From the NCBI RefSeq assembly GCF_023502395.1, contig NZ_JAMFMB010000004.1, positions 62,001 through 126,000 of the forward strand: DNA of 64,000 bases, in the 5' to 3' direction. The notes beneath the pieces are model-generated. The model ran no database searches. It had not been told where the DNA came from and was given only the letters and a program-made list of their open reading frames with translations. How positions within the stretch are numbered: position 1 is the first letter of the stretch; every line of letters starts with the position of its first letter. The position numbers and the translations under genes were made by a program. This document shows, in pieces, positions 32,708-42,389 of the stretch. This stretch comes from Ruegeria spongiae (GTDB lineage: Bacteria > Pseudomonadota > Alphaproteobacteria > Rhodobacterales > Rhodobacteraceae).

Positions 32708-35700
32708 ATGGTCCGCGAGATCCCAGGTGCGGCAGGCGGGCTGCTCAGTTACTTCACCCGGCATCGCACGGCGGCCAACCTGTTATTGGTAGTGCTGCTG
32801 GTTCTGGGTGCGGCGGCGATCCCGAACATGCGGGCACAGTTTTTTCCCGATGTGATCATCGAAGATATGCGCATCAGCGTCGAATGGGATGGCGCAGGTC
32901 CAGAGGATGTGGACAGTGCCATCGTTCAGGTGATGGAACCCACCCTGCTGGCGCTTGACGGCGTCGCCGGGTCCGAGGCCCGGTCGCGCGAGGGGCGCGC
33001 CAACCTGACGCTGGAATTCGAACCGGGCTGGGACATGTCGCGCGCCTCGGACGATGTGCAGGCGGCCGTTGACGGGATCACCACGCTGCCCGAGGACGCC
33101 GAAGAGCCCAAGGTCCGGCGTGGCGGCTGGCGGGACCGGGTAACCGATGTCGTCATCACCGGCCCAGTCGAGCCGGCGCAGCTAGGCCTGCTGGCGGATG
33201 AGCTTGTCACGCGCCTCTTTGCGGCGGGCGTGGCACGGACCACCATTCGCGGTGCTGCAGCGCCGCGCACCATCATCGAAGTGCCGACGATGCAGCTGAT
33301 CGCCAATGACATAACGATGGCGCAGATCGCTGATGCCATCGCGGGCGAAGTCGACACCAACCCGGCCGGAGATGTGACCGGCGCCAATGCCCGCGTGCGC
33401 ACGGGGGTCCAGAAACGCGCGCCGGAAGATATCGAGGGGATCGTGCTGCGCTCCAACCCGGACGGCTCGAAACTGCTGATCAGCGATCTGGCCACCATCC
33501 GGGTCGAGGGGGTGGACCGCGAGCGCAGCTATTTCGTGGGCGACAACCCGGCCATGTCGATCCGCGTCGACCGAGCCGATGGCGGTGACGCGATCGAGGT
33601 GCAGCGTCAGGTCGAAAAGGTCGCCGCCGAAATGCAGGCCAGCCTGCCGCAGGGCGTGACGGTCGAACTGATCCGCACCCGGGCCGAGGCGATCACCGGG
33701 CGGCTGAACATTCTGGTCGATAACGGCCTCGTCGGGCTTGGCCTCGTTGTCTGCCTGTTGTTCCTGTTCCTGAATGCGCGCATCGCCTTCTGGGTGGCAG
33801 CGGGTATTCCGGCGGCGATGTTCGCGGCGATTGCACTGATGTATATTGGCGGTCTGACCATTAATATGGTCAGCCTCTTTGGCCTTATCATCACGCTGGG
33901 TATCGTGGTGGATGACGCAATTGTTGTGGGCGAACACGCCGATTTCCGCGCCCGGCGACTGGGCGAATCCCCTGTTGTCGCCTCGGAACGCGCCGCGCAG
34001 CGCATGGCAATGCCGGTTCTGGCGGCGACCCTGACCACGATCATCGCCTTCTTTGGCCTCACCGCCATCGGTGGGCGGTTCGGAGAGCTGATCCAGGACA
34101 TCCCCTTCACCGTGATCGCCGTTCTGGCGGCCTCGTTGGTGGAATGTTTCCTGATCCTGCCCAACCACATGTCCCACGCCATCGCCCATTCCGCCAAAGA
34201 GCATTGGTATGACGCACCCAACCGCATCGTGAACCGGGGCTTCCGCTGGGTGCGCGACACCTGGTTCAGACCGCTGATGGGTTGGGTCGTGCAGGCCCGC
34301 TATGTCGTGATCGCAGGCGCGCTGGCTCTGCTTGCCGGCCAGCTTGCGCTGTTCATTCAGGGCGATGTGCAATGGCGCTTTTTCAACGCGCCTGAACGGG
34401 GCTCCGTGACCGGCAATATCGCGATGGTCGAGGGGGCGAGCCGCACCGACACGATGGCCATGCTGGCCGAGTTGCAGCGTGCCACGGATGCGGTCTCGGA
34501 CCGGCTAGAGCGGCAATATGGCTGGTATCCGGTTGACTATGTCATGGTCGAGATCGGTGGCAATGCCGGTCGTGCCCTGTCGGGAATGGAGGGCAAGGAG
34601 ACCGACCTCCTGGGCGGGCTTTCGATCGAACTGATCGACGCCGACCTGCGCCTTGACCAGGACGAGGTCCCCTATTCCAGCTTCCAGTTCATTGCCGAAT
34701 TGCAGGAAGAGATCCGTCGCCACCCGCTGGCCGAAGTGGTCAGCTTCCGCGGCTGGCGGTCCGGGCCCGGCGGCGATGCGCTGGATGTGCAATTCTATGG
34801 CGCCGATGTCAGTACGCTGAAAGCGGCGTCCGAGGATTTGCAGGCCGCCGTGCTGCGCTACCCGGAAGTGTCAGCCGTCGAGGACAATCTGGCCTATGAC
34901 AAGGAAGAGGTGATCCTGGATCTGACCGCGCAGGGACAAGCGCTGGGCTTTACCATCGAGATGCTGGGCCGGGCGCTGCGCAACCGGCTGAACGGGATCG
35001 AGGCGGCGACCTATCCCGACGGCCCGCGCAGTGCCGAAATTCGCGTCGAACTGCCCGAGAATGAGCTGACCGCCGATTTTCTGGAACGTACGCTGATGCG
35101 GTCACCCTCGGGCACCTATGTGCCGCTTGCCGATATTGTCTCGGTCCAGCAGCGGACCGGGTTCTCGACCGTGCGGCGTGAGAATGGCGTGCGGGTGATT
35201 TCGGTCACCGGCGATATCGCCGAAGATGATCCGGCCCGCGCGGCAGAAATCGAGACCGCCCTGCGTAGCGAAATCCTGCCCGAGATCGCCAGCACGCGGC
35301 AGGTCGAATGGCGGCTTGCCGGGCTGAGCGAGCAGGAGGATGAATTCCTCACCGACGCACGAACCGGCCTGATCCTGTGCCTGACCGGTATCTATCTGGT
35401 TCTGGCCTGGGTCTTCGGCAGTTGGACACGGCCTGTGGTGGTGATGGCGGTGATCCCCTTCGGCCTAGTCGGAACGATCTTTGGACATTACTTGCATGGT
35501 ATTCCGTTGAGCATGTTCACGGTGGTAGGGCTGCTGGGCATGACCGGGATCATCATCAACGATTCAATCGTGCTGGTCACGACGATTGACCAATATGCCC
35601 AAGAGCGCGGTCTTGTCCCCTCGATCATCGAGGGCGCGGCGGACCGGTTGCGGCCGGTGATGCTGACAACACTCACCACGGTTCTGGGGTTGGCGCCGCT

Positions 35701-36112
35701 CCTCACTGAGGGTTCGCAGCAGGCGCAATTCCTGAAACCCACGGTGATCACGCTGGTCTATGGGCTGGGCTTCGGCGTTTTCATGGTGCTGCTGTTGGTT
35801 CCGGCTCTGATCGCGATTCAGCGCGATGTCGGGCGGCCCGTCAGCGCCCTGCGTCGCGCGCTGCGCAGTTCCGACCCGCGAATCCGCCTGGCGATTTTGG
35901 TCAGCGGAGTTGCAACGCTCGGCTGGCTGGTGCCTACCATGATCTGGCCGCTGGTCACCGGGACGCTGCCCGCGCCACTGGCGACGTTCACTGCCGGAGG
36001 CGGCGTGCGCAGCGGGCTGGTCCTGTTCTTTGCGGGCGCGCTGGTGATTCTGCTGCTAAGCTGGCTGGTATCGGCGCTTTATGCGGCGCGGCTCACCAGA
36101 ACCCGCTCCTGA
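32708..36112 (+). CDS. RND efflux transporter, inner-membrane pump, with C-terminal extension
   Basis: A 1134-residue RND pump, proton-driven. The fourth TM helix has the proton-relay DD pair in [12 protein letters not shown] near residue 402. N-terminal [26 protein letters not shown], the central TM block, and [21 protein letters not shown] near residue 945 are family features. Past the usual 12 helices there is about 100 extra residues with two more hydrophobic helices (about 1060-1085 and 1103-1125). Substrates cannot be inferred. Its 3' end overlaps the opposite-strand NUDIX gene by 20 bp. No outer-membrane channel gene is adjacent. Confidence 0.92.
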   Translation: MVREIPGAAGGLLSYFTRHRTAANLLLVVLLVLGAAAIPNMRAQFFPDVIIEDMRISVEWDGAGPEDVDSAIVQVMEPTLLALDGVAGSEARSREGRANLTLEFEPGWDMSRASDDVQAAVDGITTLPEDAEEPKVRRGGWRDRVTDVVITGPVEPAQLGLLADELVTRLFAAGVARTTIRGAAAPRTIIEVPTMQLIANDITMAQIADAIAGEVDTNPAGDVTGANARVRTGVQKRAPEDIEGIVLRSNPDGSKLLISDLATIRVEGVDRERSYFVGDNPAMSIRVDRADGGDAIEVQRQVEKVAAEMQASLPQGVTVELIRTRAEAITGRLNILVDNGLVGLGLVVCLLFLFLNARIAFWVAAGIPAAMFAAIALMYIGGLTINMVSLFGLIITLGIVVDDAIVVGEHADFRARRLGESPVVASERAAQRMAMPVLAATLTTIIAFFGLTAIGGRFGELIQDIPFTVIAVLAASLVECFLILPNHMSHAIAHSAKEHWYDAPNRIVNRGFRWVRDTWFRPLMGWVVQARYVVIAGALALLAGQLALFIQGDVQWRFFNAPERGSVTGNIAMVEGASRTDTMAMLAELQRATDAVSDRLERQYGWYPVDYVMVEIGGNAGRALSGMEGKETDLLGGLSIELIDADLRLDQDEVPYSSFQFIAELQEEIRRHPLAEVVSFRGWRSGPGGDALDVQFYGADVSTLKAASEDLQAAVLRYPEVSAVEDNLAYDKEEVILDLTAQGQALGFTIEMLGRALRNRLNGIEAATYPDGPRSAEIRVELPENELTADFLERTLMRSPSGTYVPLADIVSVQQRTGFSTVRRENGVRVISVTGDIAEDDPARAAEIETALRSEILPEIASTRQVEWRLAGLSEQEDEFLTDARTGLILCLTGIYLVLAWVFGSWTRPVVVMAVIPFGLVGTIFGHYLHGIPLSMFTVVGLLGMTGIIINDSIVLVTTIDQYAQERGLVPSIIEGAADRLRPVMLTTLTTVLGLAPLLTEGSQQAQFLKPTVITLVYGLGFGVFMVLLLVPALIAIQRDVGRPVSALRRALRSSDPRIRLAILVSGVATLGWLVPTMIWPLVTGTLPAPLATFTAGGGVRSGLVLFFAGALVILLLSWLVSALYAARLTRTRS

Positions 36113-36518
36113 GCGCCAGCCCCAGCAGATCGGGCACGCGGGCGCTCATTGCCAGCTCTCCGGCCAGAACCGTCCGGGTATCGAACCATTGCGCGTCCGA
36201 AACGTCATCTGCGGCCTGAAGGGTCCCGCCGACATAGCGGCAGGCCACGCCGACCAGCAGGTAGTGCAGCTCGACATTGCCATCCTCGCCATGCTGCAAC
36301 AGGTCCAGATTGGTCAGGTAGTCGATCGGCTCGGCATGGATGCCGGTTTCCTCGCGCAGCTCGCGCGTTGCCGCTGCAAGCACGGTTTCGCCCCATTCCA
36401 CATGACCGCCGGGAAAGCCCCACAGCCCGGCATCGGGATTGTTGCGGCGTCGGGCCAGCAACACCTTGCCATCGCGCAGAACCACCGCCAAGGCCCCAAT
36501 TCTGGGAACCTGTGTCAT
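36093..36518 (-). CDS. NUDIX hydrolase
   Basis: A 141-residue nucleoside-diphosphate-linked-moiety hydrolase. The Nudix box GX5EX7REXXEEXG is complete: [23 protein letters not shown], about residues 38-60, with the metal-binding Glu residues in REXXEE. It begins [32 protein letters not shown], typical of ADP-ribose or nucleotide-sugar pyrophosphatases. It starts within the last bases of the DsbD-like gene (4 bp overlap), so both are cotranscribed. Substrate is uncertain. Confidence 0.9.
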   Translation of the reverse strand: MTQVPRIGALAVVLRDGKVLLARRRNNPDAGLWGFPGGHVEWGETVLAAATRELREETGIHAEPIDYLTNLDLLQHGEDGNVELHYLLVGVACRYVGGTLQAADDVSDAQWFDTRTVLAGELAMSARVPDLLGLALRSGFW

Positions 36519-37324
36519 CCGGGTGCCGCCGGGCAGCCCTGAATGTCGACACTGTGTTTCGCACCCAGCACGGTGATCCGGATTTCGGACCGGTCCAAGG
36601 CCATCGGGCCGTTGCTGCTGGTGACGAATTCTGAAGTGGAGATCAGCGTGTTGCCCTGCCTGCGAGTTTCAGCCGGAGCGGCCCAGATCGCCGGATCGCC
36701 GGGTTCGAATATGGCAACCTCGGTGCCACCCGCTGATGGCATGGTGATCTGTGCCTCAATGCGCACGCCCTGAGTGGTGGGTTGCAGGCGGCAGGTGACC
36801 GAGGTGACACCGGCCTCTTTGCCGGAATAGGGCCGTTGCGCGAAGGCTGCGGCGATGGCCGGGTGGCGGCCCGCCTCGGCGTCGAGCTTGTGATCGAAAT
36901 CGAGCGTGCTGGGAATGCAGACATCCTTGCAGATGCCAAGCTCCATTTCACCGCGCAGGCGCACCGGCTTGTTTGCGTTCCGGGGTGTGATCTCGACCGG
37001 CAGAACTAGCTGGTCGGTATAACCGATGCTGCGCAATCCGTTCTGGTCGTGGATTTCAGGGGTGGGCCAGGTAATGTCGATCCCGCCCAGATTGCGCGAC
37101 GCCCCCCAGTCAAAGCGCGGCGGTATCCCCGCGTCGCCGGGCGCGCGCCAATAGGTTTTCCACCCGTCTGCAAGGGTCAGGCGCAGCGCCCCCAGATAGG
37201 TGCCCCGCTCGGTTCGCCCGCCGTCCAGCACATCAAGCTGCACGATATCGTCCATGTTTTGCGACAGCGCCGGGGTGGCTGCCAGCGTGGTGAGCAACAG
37301 GAGGGGGAACGCGTGTTTCATCAT
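36515..37324 (-). CDS. periplasmic DsbD-alpha-domain-like protein
   Basis: A 269-residue secreted protein with signal peptide ([22 protein letters not shown]). The mature part resembles the N-terminal immunoglobulin-like domain of DsbD/ScsB that passes electrons to periplasmic partners: [20 protein letters not shown] near residue 54, and [10 protein letters not shown] near residue 130 with the C-x3-C pair. Two further Cys lie near residues 182 and 264. No membrane or thioredoxin domain follows, so it would need an unlinked partner. It shares an operon with the NUDIX gene. Confidence 0.8.
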   Translation of the reverse strand: MMKHAFPLLLLTTLAATPALSQNMDDIVQLDVLDGGRTERGTYLGALRLTLADGWKTYWRAPGDAGIPPRFDWGASRNLGGIDITWPTPEIHDQNGLRSIGYTDQLVLPVEITPRNANKPVRLRGEMELGICKDVCIPSTLDFDHKLDAEAGRHPAIAAAFAQRPYSGKEAGVTSVTCRLQPTTQGVRIEAQITMPSAGGTEVAIFEPGDPAIWAAPAETRRQGNTLISTSEFVTSSNGPMALDRSEIRITVLGAKHSVDIQGCPAAPG

Positions 37325-37465
37325 GGTTTCTACATGCGCTCTTGCCGGGGAAATTCCAACTCACGTTAAGGTCAGTGCCGGTAATTTCAACCCACACGTG
37401 CCGCTGCCCTTGCGTCTGGCCGCGGGCGGGGCCATTGTTGAATCAGCAAGGAGATTTGCCGGAAC

Positions 37466-38023
37466 ATGATGGACCTTACCGGACAGCTTCTGATCGCCAT
37501 GCCGGGCATGGGCGATCCGCGTTTTGAACATTCGGTTGTCTTCATATGCAGTCATGGCGAAGACGGGGCGATGGGCCTGATCGTGAACAAACCCGCCGAT
37601 CTGCGCGTTGCGGCCCTGCTGACGCAGCTGGACATTCCCTGCCAAATACCGGTTGTCAACGATACGCCGGTGCGGTTTGGCGGGCCGGTCGAAACCGCGC
37701 GCGGTTTTGTCCTGCATTCCTCCGACTATGACGCCAACCTTCATTCGATGAGTGTCGATGCCAGCTTCAGCATGACCGCGACGCTCGACATCCTCGAAGA
37801 CTTGGCCAAGGGCACCGGCCCCGAGCGGAGCCTGCTGATGCTGGGATATTCCGGCTGGGGACCGGGACAGTTGGAGGATGAGATCGGCGACAACGGCTGG
37901 TTGACGGTTCAGGCCGACCCGGCACTGATCTTCGATATCGCCGATGATCGCAAATGGGAGGCGGCGCTAAAACTGCTGGGCATTGATGCGCTGACCCTCT
38001 CGGCCAGCGCCGGACACGCCTGA
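37466..38023 (+). CDS. yqgE: YqgE/AlgH family protein
   Basis: A 185-residue DUF179 (YqgE/AlgH) protein: LTGQLLIAMPGMGDPRFEHSVVFICSHGEDGAMGLIVNKP at the N-terminus is a nearly perfect match to the family, and FGGPVETARGFVLH and LGYSGWGPGQLEDEIGDNGWL are its other conserved blocks. The family is often annotated as a putative transcriptional regulator, but its biochemical role is unknown. The stop lies 1 base before the convergent TsaC gene stop. Confidence 0.94.
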   Translation: MMDLTGQLLIAMPGMGDPRFEHSVVFICSHGEDGAMGLIVNKPADLRVAALLTQLDIPCQIPVVNDTPVRFGGPVETARGFVLHSSDYDANLHSMSVDASFSMTATLDILEDLAKGTGPERSLLMLGYSGWGPGQLEDEIGDNGWLTVQADPALIFDIADDRKWEAALKLLGIDALTLSASAGHA

Positions 38024-38024
38024 C

Positions 38025-38975
38025 CTAGGTTTCGCGCGGCGCGGCGGCGCGGCGCAGGCGGTCGTTGATCGCCGCACCAAGCCCCTCCTGCGGGATAGCT
38101 GCAACCGCGATCGGTCGGCCGGTCTGATCCAGTTCGTGCAATGCCGCAAAAAGACGCGCCGCCGCTTCGACCAGATCACCCGATTGCGACAGGTTCAGAT
38201 CGCAATCTATGTCGTCAAAGCCCAGCAGGATTTCCTCGCCGCGCCGGTCCGAGGCATTGAGCCGTACGCTGGAGGTTGGCGCATAGTGCGACCTCAACTG
38301 ACCCGGTGCGGTGATCGCCTCTGCTCCGTCACGGGTCAGCGGCGCCACGCCAAGCACCTCAGCGATTTCTTCGGCGCTGATGCCGCCGGGGCGCAGCAGG
38401 GTGGGTTGATCGAACAGCCCCAGGATCGTCGATTCCAGCCCGACGGTGCAGGCGCCGTCATCCAGAATGGCCTCGATCCTCCCGCCCAGCCCGACGCTCA
38501 CATGGGCGGCAGTGGTCGGACTGATCCTGCCAGAGGGGTTGGCCGAGGGCGCCGCAACCGGGCCGTCGAATGCGCTGAGCAGCGCCCGCGCCGCCGGGTG
38601 GGCAGGCACCCGCACCGCCAGCGTGTCGAGCCCGGCGGTGACCAGGGGGGATATGCCGTGCCCCTCAAGCAAAGGCAGCACCAGCGTCAGCGGACCCGGC
38701 CAGAACGCCGCTGCCAGCGCCTCGGCCTGATCGGACCAGGCCACGTAGCGCCGGGCGGCCTGCACCGAAGGCAGATGTGCGATCAGCGGGTTGAAGCTTG
38801 GCCGCCCCTTGGCCGCGTAGATCGCGGCCACGGCGTGATCATTGCCCGCGTCGCCGCCCAGCCCATAGACCGTCTCGGTTGGAAAGGCGACCAGACCGCC
38901 CGCCTGCAGGATCGCCGTGGCGCGGGCAATGTCGGCGGGCGCGGCGGACAGGGATTGGGTTTTTTTGTCCAACAT
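38025..38975 (-). CDS. tsaC: L-threonylcarbamoyladenylate synthase (Sua5/TsaC)
   Basis: TsaC makes the threonylcarbamoyl-AMP used to modify A37 of ANN-decoding tRNAs (t6A). The YrdC-like domain has GGLVAFPTETVYGLGGDA near residue 26, KGRPSFNPLIAH near residue 55, and APSANPSGRISPTTAAHV near residue 141. The extra C-terminal Sua5 domain (about 205-316, with APGQLRSHYAP) makes it 316 residues, the Sua5 size. ATG at 38975 is supported by similarity. Confidence 0.93.
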   Translation of the reverse strand: MLDKKTQSLSAAPADIARATAILQAGGLVAFPTETVYGLGGDAGNDHAVAAIYAAKGRPSFNPLIAHLPSVQAARRYVAWSDQAEALAAAFWPGPLTLVLPLLEGHGISPLVTAGLDTLAVRVPAHPAARALLSAFDGPVAAPSANPSGRISPTTAAHVSVGLGGRIEAILDDGACTVGLESTILGLFDQPTLLRPGGISAEEIAEVLGVAPLTRDGAEAITAPGQLRSHYAPTSSVRLNASDRRGEEILLGFDDIDCDLNLSQSGDLVEAAARLFAALHELDQTGRPIAVAAIPQEGLGAAINDRLRRAAAPRET

Positions 38976-39109
38976 TGTCGGTGACGCCGCGTTCCGGTTG
39001 CTTGCAATAGGGTGCCGGTTAGTTATTTACCAAGCCAAGTTCAATACAGAATTGGATCAGGCGCTGTCCAGCCGGTGCGGCAGGCGCGTCTTTTGTGACC
39101 GAGGTTCCC

Positions 39110-40816
39110 ATGTCTTATACCGCCCCACTCTCTGATTTCGAATTCCTGCTTTACAACGTTGCGGGGCTGGACGGCATCGCCGCGACTGACCGGTTCGCCG
39201 ATGCCGACCGCGACGTTGTCTCTGCCATCCTGAACGAAGCCGGAAAGATGTGCCGCGACGTGCTTGAACCGCTGCGCCGGGTGGGCGACCTGCATCCGGC
39301 AACGCTGGAGAACGGTGTGGTGCGGACACCTCCGGGCTTCAGCGATGGTTGGAACGCGATCGCCGAAGGCGGTTGGGTCGGCATCAGCAGCAATCAGGAA
39401 TTTGGTGGCATGGGGCTGCCGTTGACGGTGGCAACCGTTGTGAACGAGATGATGAGCGCGGCCTGCCCGTCGCTGCAGATTGCGCCGCTGATGTCCCAAG
39501 GCCAGATCGAGGCGCTGGAACACCATGGTAGCGATGACCTCAAGGCGCTGTACCTGCCCAAGCTGATCTCGGGCGAATGGGTCGGGACCATGAACCTGAC
39601 AGAGCCGCAGGCGGGATCCGATGTCGGCGCGCTCAGCGCCCGGGCGGAACCCAATGGCGACGGCACCTATGCGGTGAGCGGTCAGAAGATCTTCATCAGC
39701 TGGGGCGACAACGATTTTACCGAAAATGTCTGCCATCTGGTTCTGGCACGGCTGCCGGATGCCAGACCGGGCACCAAGGGCATTTCGCTGTTTCTGGTTC
39801 CGCGCAATTTGCCCGACGAAAACGGCGCGCCCGGCGTGGCGAACACCCTGAACGTGGTCTCGCTGGAGCATAAGCTGGGCCTGCACGGCTCGCCGACCTG
39901 CGTGATGCAGTATGACGGTGCCAAGGGCTGGCTGGTGGGCGAACCGCACAAGGGTATGGCGGCCATGTTCACCATGATGAACAACGCCCGCCTTGGCGTT
40001 GCCGGGCAGGGCATCGGGATCGCCGAAGGCGCCTATCAGCACGCGCTGGCATATGCGCAGGAACGCAAGCAGGGCCGCAGTACGCCGACCGGGACCATCC
40101 TCGACCATGCCGATGTCCGCCGCATGCTGATCGAGATGCGGGCCGATATCTTTGCCGCGCGCGCCATTATGCTGGCCTGTGCCGGGGCCATCGACATGGG
40201 CCGCGCCACCGGTGATGCGGACTGTATCGCGCGCGCCGCGTTCCTGACGCCGATTGCAAAGACCTTCGGTAGCGAGACCGGCATCCGCGTGGCCGAAACC
40301 GGCGTGCAGGTCCATGGTGGCATGGGCTTCATCGAGGAAACAGGCGCCGCGCAATTTTACCGCGATGGCCGGGTGAGCACGATCTACGAGGGCACCAGCG
40401 GCATTCAGGCGATGGATCTGGTGGGCCGCAAACTGATGGATGGTGGCGAGGCCGCCGCGCGCCTGCTGGACGAGATCGAGGATCACGCCGAACGCGCCCG
40501 CACCACGCTGCCCGATCTTGCCGGTCCGGTCTGGGAGGCCACGGAATCGCTGCGCGAGACCACCGAATGGCTGGTGGCTCAGGGTGACATGAACGAACGT
40601 TTTGCCGGTGCGTTGCCGTATCTGCGAGCCTTCGCCCGGGTGCTGGGCGCGCATTACCATCTGGTTGCGGCGCTGGCCGAACCCGAGGGTCCGCGCGCCA
40701 AGCTGGCACGGTTCTACATTCATGCGCTGCTGCCGGAATATACCGGCCTGCTGGTGCAGGCGCAGAATGGTGCGGCTGATCTGTTTGCGCTCAGCGCCGA
40801 CGATCTGGCCGCCTGA
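39110..40816 (+). CDS. acyl-CoA dehydrogenase (DmdC-like subfamily)
   Basis: A 568-residue FAD-dependent dehydrogenase introducing a double bond into acyl-CoAs. The N-terminal segment (SYTAPLSDFEF) and GGWVGISSNQEFGGMGLP, MNLTEPQAGSDVGAL, KIFISWGD, and the catalytic Glu region QVHGGMGFIEETG (near residue 410) are clear. The layout closely resembles DmdC of Ruegeria, which oxidises methylmercaptopropionyl-CoA during DMSP degradation, but related paralogues act on fatty acyl-CoAs, so substrate is not decided. ATG at 39110 is behind GAGG; an upstream GTG at 39095 adds only five residues. Confidence 0.9.
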   Translation: MSYTAPLSDFEFLLYNVAGLDGIAATDRFADADRDVVSAILNEAGKMCRDVLEPLRRVGDLHPATLENGVVRTPPGFSDGWNAIAEGGWVGISSNQEFGGMGLPLTVATVVNEMMSAACPSLQIAPLMSQGQIEALEHHGSDDLKALYLPKLISGEWVGTMNLTEPQAGSDVGALSARAEPNGDGTYAVSGQKIFISWGDNDFTENVCHLVLARLPDARPGTKGISLFLVPRNLPDENGAPGVANTLNVVSLEHKLGLHGSPTCVMQYDGAKGWLVGEPHKGMAAMFTMMNNARLGVAGQGIGIAEGAYQHALAYAQERKQGRSTPTGTILDHADVRRMLIEMRADIFAARAIMLACAGAIDMGRATGDADCIARAAFLTPIAKTFGSETGIRVAETGVQVHGGMGFIEETGAAQFYRDGRVSTIYEGTSGIQAMDLVGRKLMDGGEAAARLLDEIEDHAERARTTLPDLAGPVWEATESLRETTEWLVAQGDMNERFAGALPYLRAFARVLGAHYHLVAALAEPEGPRAKLARFYIHALLPEYTGLLVQAQNGAADLFALSADDLAA

Positions 40817-41862
40817 TGGACGGGTTGCCACCAGCCGGAATCCGGCACCCGTGGCAGGGCCCGCCCGCGCCGGGCGAAGCGATCGAGGTGGCGGAAGGCG
40901 TGTTGTGGATGCGCCTGCCGCTGCCGATGAAGCTGGACCATGTGAATGTCTATGCTCTGGATGACGGCGACGGATGGACGCTGGTCGACACCGGCTTTTC
41001 GTCCAAGAAGACCCGCGCGATCTGGCAGGGCCTGATCGACGGGCCGCTGGCGGGCAAGCCGGTGCGCCGGGTGCTGGTTACCCACCACCATCCCGACCAC
41101 ATCGGCAATGCCGGTTGGTTCCAGACCGAGTTTGATGCAGAACTGGTCACCACCCGCACTTCCTGGCTGTTTGCCCGGATGCTGACGCTGGATGTGCAGG
41201 AAACCTGGCCTGAGGAAACGCTCGATTTCTACCGCAGCGCCGGGATGGACGCCGAGATCCTCGAAGCGCGCATGGCGCAGCGCCCCTTCAACTTTGCCGA
41301 CATGGTCTATCCGATGCCGCTGGGCTTCACCCGGATCAAGCAGGGTGGCCAGATTCGGATCGGCGGACGCGACTGGGACATCCACACCGGCAATGGCCAC
41401 GCGCCCGAACATGCGACGCTGTGGAGCCGCGAGGGTGATCTGGTGCTGACAGGCGACCAGATCCTCAGTTCGATCAGCCCCAATATCGGCGTCTACCCGA
41501 CCGAGCCGATGGCAGACCCGCTGGCCGAATGGCTGGAAAGCTGCGAGCGGCTCTCGGGGTTGGCGCGGCCCGGACATCTGGCGCTGGGCGGACACAAGCT
41601 GCCCTTCACCGGATTGCCCTTCCGGATGCGGCAGCTGATCGACAATCATCACAGCGCGCTGGACCGTCTCAAGGATCATCTGGATGTGCCGAAACCGGCC
41701 TCGGACTGTTTCCTGCCGCTGTTCAAGCGCAATATCGGCGAGGGCGAATACGGGCTGGCCCTGGTCGAAGCGGTTGCGCATCTCAACCATCTTTACCACA
41801 TTGGAGCGGTCGAACGTGACCGCCGGGCCGATGGCGCCTGGCTCTATCAGCGCAAGGGGTAA
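40816..41862 (+). CDS. metallo-beta-lactamase-fold hydrolase
   Basis: A 348-residue MBL-fold enzyme. The metal motif THHHPDHIGNAGW (HxHxDH) is near residue 93, followed by TGNGHAPEHATLW with the next His (about residue 195), and TGDQILSSISPNIG with the bridging Asp near residue 214. The C-terminal part carries further His residues (GGHKLPFTG, NHHSAL). Its ATG shares one base with the acyl-CoA dehydrogenase stop (TGATG), so the two work together, possibly as an acyl-thioester or lactone hydrolase in the same pathway. That role is inference. Confidence 0.87.
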   Translation: MDGLPPAGIRHPWQGPPAPGEAIEVAEGVLWMRLPLPMKLDHVNVYALDDGDGWTLVDTGFSSKKTRAIWQGLIDGPLAGKPVRRVLVTHHHPDHIGNAGWFQTEFDAELVTTRTSWLFARMLTLDVQETWPEETLDFYRSAGMDAEILEARMAQRPFNFADMVYPMPLGFTRIKQGGQIRIGGRDWDIHTGNGHAPEHATLWSREGDLVLTGDQILSSISPNIGVYPTEPMADPLAEWLESCERLSGLARPGHLALGGHKLPFTGLPFRMRQLIDNHHSALDRLKDHLDVPKPASDCFLPLFKRNIGEGEYGLALVEAVAHLNHLYHIGAVERDRRADGAWLYQRKG

Positions 41863-41865
41863 AGC

Positions 41866-42324
41866 ATGGGTGACCAGATCGAGACGGCGGCAGAAGCGAT
41901 CGAAAGCGATGCGCTGCCGCGCTGCCACGAGGTACATGCCGATCCCAAAAGCCCGGCGCGGATGGATCAGGGACCGCACCCGGTGCCCGAACCCGCGCAT
42001 AAGAAAAGCCCGGCGCAATGGGCCTATGAGCGGCTGATCATCTATATCCGCAATTTCGAGAAACAGCTTGATGCCAAACACGAGGTCGCCATGGGCTTTA
42101 CCGGTGGCGACGCCGGCGTGCTGCGGATCGAGGGCATGGGCTATTACGACCCCGATATCGTCACGTTTTATGGCAGCGATGCGAGCGGTGCAAAAACCCA
42201 GCTGGTTCAGCATGTGAGCCAATTGAACGTGATGCTGCGCGCGCTGCCCATCCCCTCGGAAGAGGAACCGGCCAATCGCATCGGCTTCCGACTGGCCGCC
42301 GATCTGGAAAACAGCGCGGGCTGA
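41866..42324 (+). CDS. DUF6173-family protein, unknown function
   Basis: A 152-residue soluble protein. The C-terminal ~100 residues hold a conserved block: PAQWAYERLIIYIRNFEKQL, EVAMGFTGGDAGVLRIEGMGY and TQLVQHVSQLNVMLRALP, which I recall as DUF6173. It starts 3 bp after the hydrolase stop, behind AAGGGG, so it belongs to the acyl-CoA dehydrogenase operon. No function is known to me. Confidence 0.75.
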   Translation: MGDQIETAAEAIESDALPRCHEVHADPKSPARMDQGPHPVPEPAHKKSPAQWAYERLIIYIRNFEKQLDAKHEVAMGFTGGDAGVLRIEGMGYYDPDIVTFYGSDASGAKTQLVQHVSQLNVMLRALPIPSEEEPANRIGFRLAADLENSAG

Positions 42325-42389
42325 GCGGTTTCACTTGCCCTCCGGGCCGTTGACCCATTCTATGAGGGCAACCGGACGGAGGGACAGAT

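Noticed and set aside
39041-40831. Long open frame opposite the acyl-CoA dehydrogenase
   Set aside because: Antisense shadow; no domain or ribosome-binding site.
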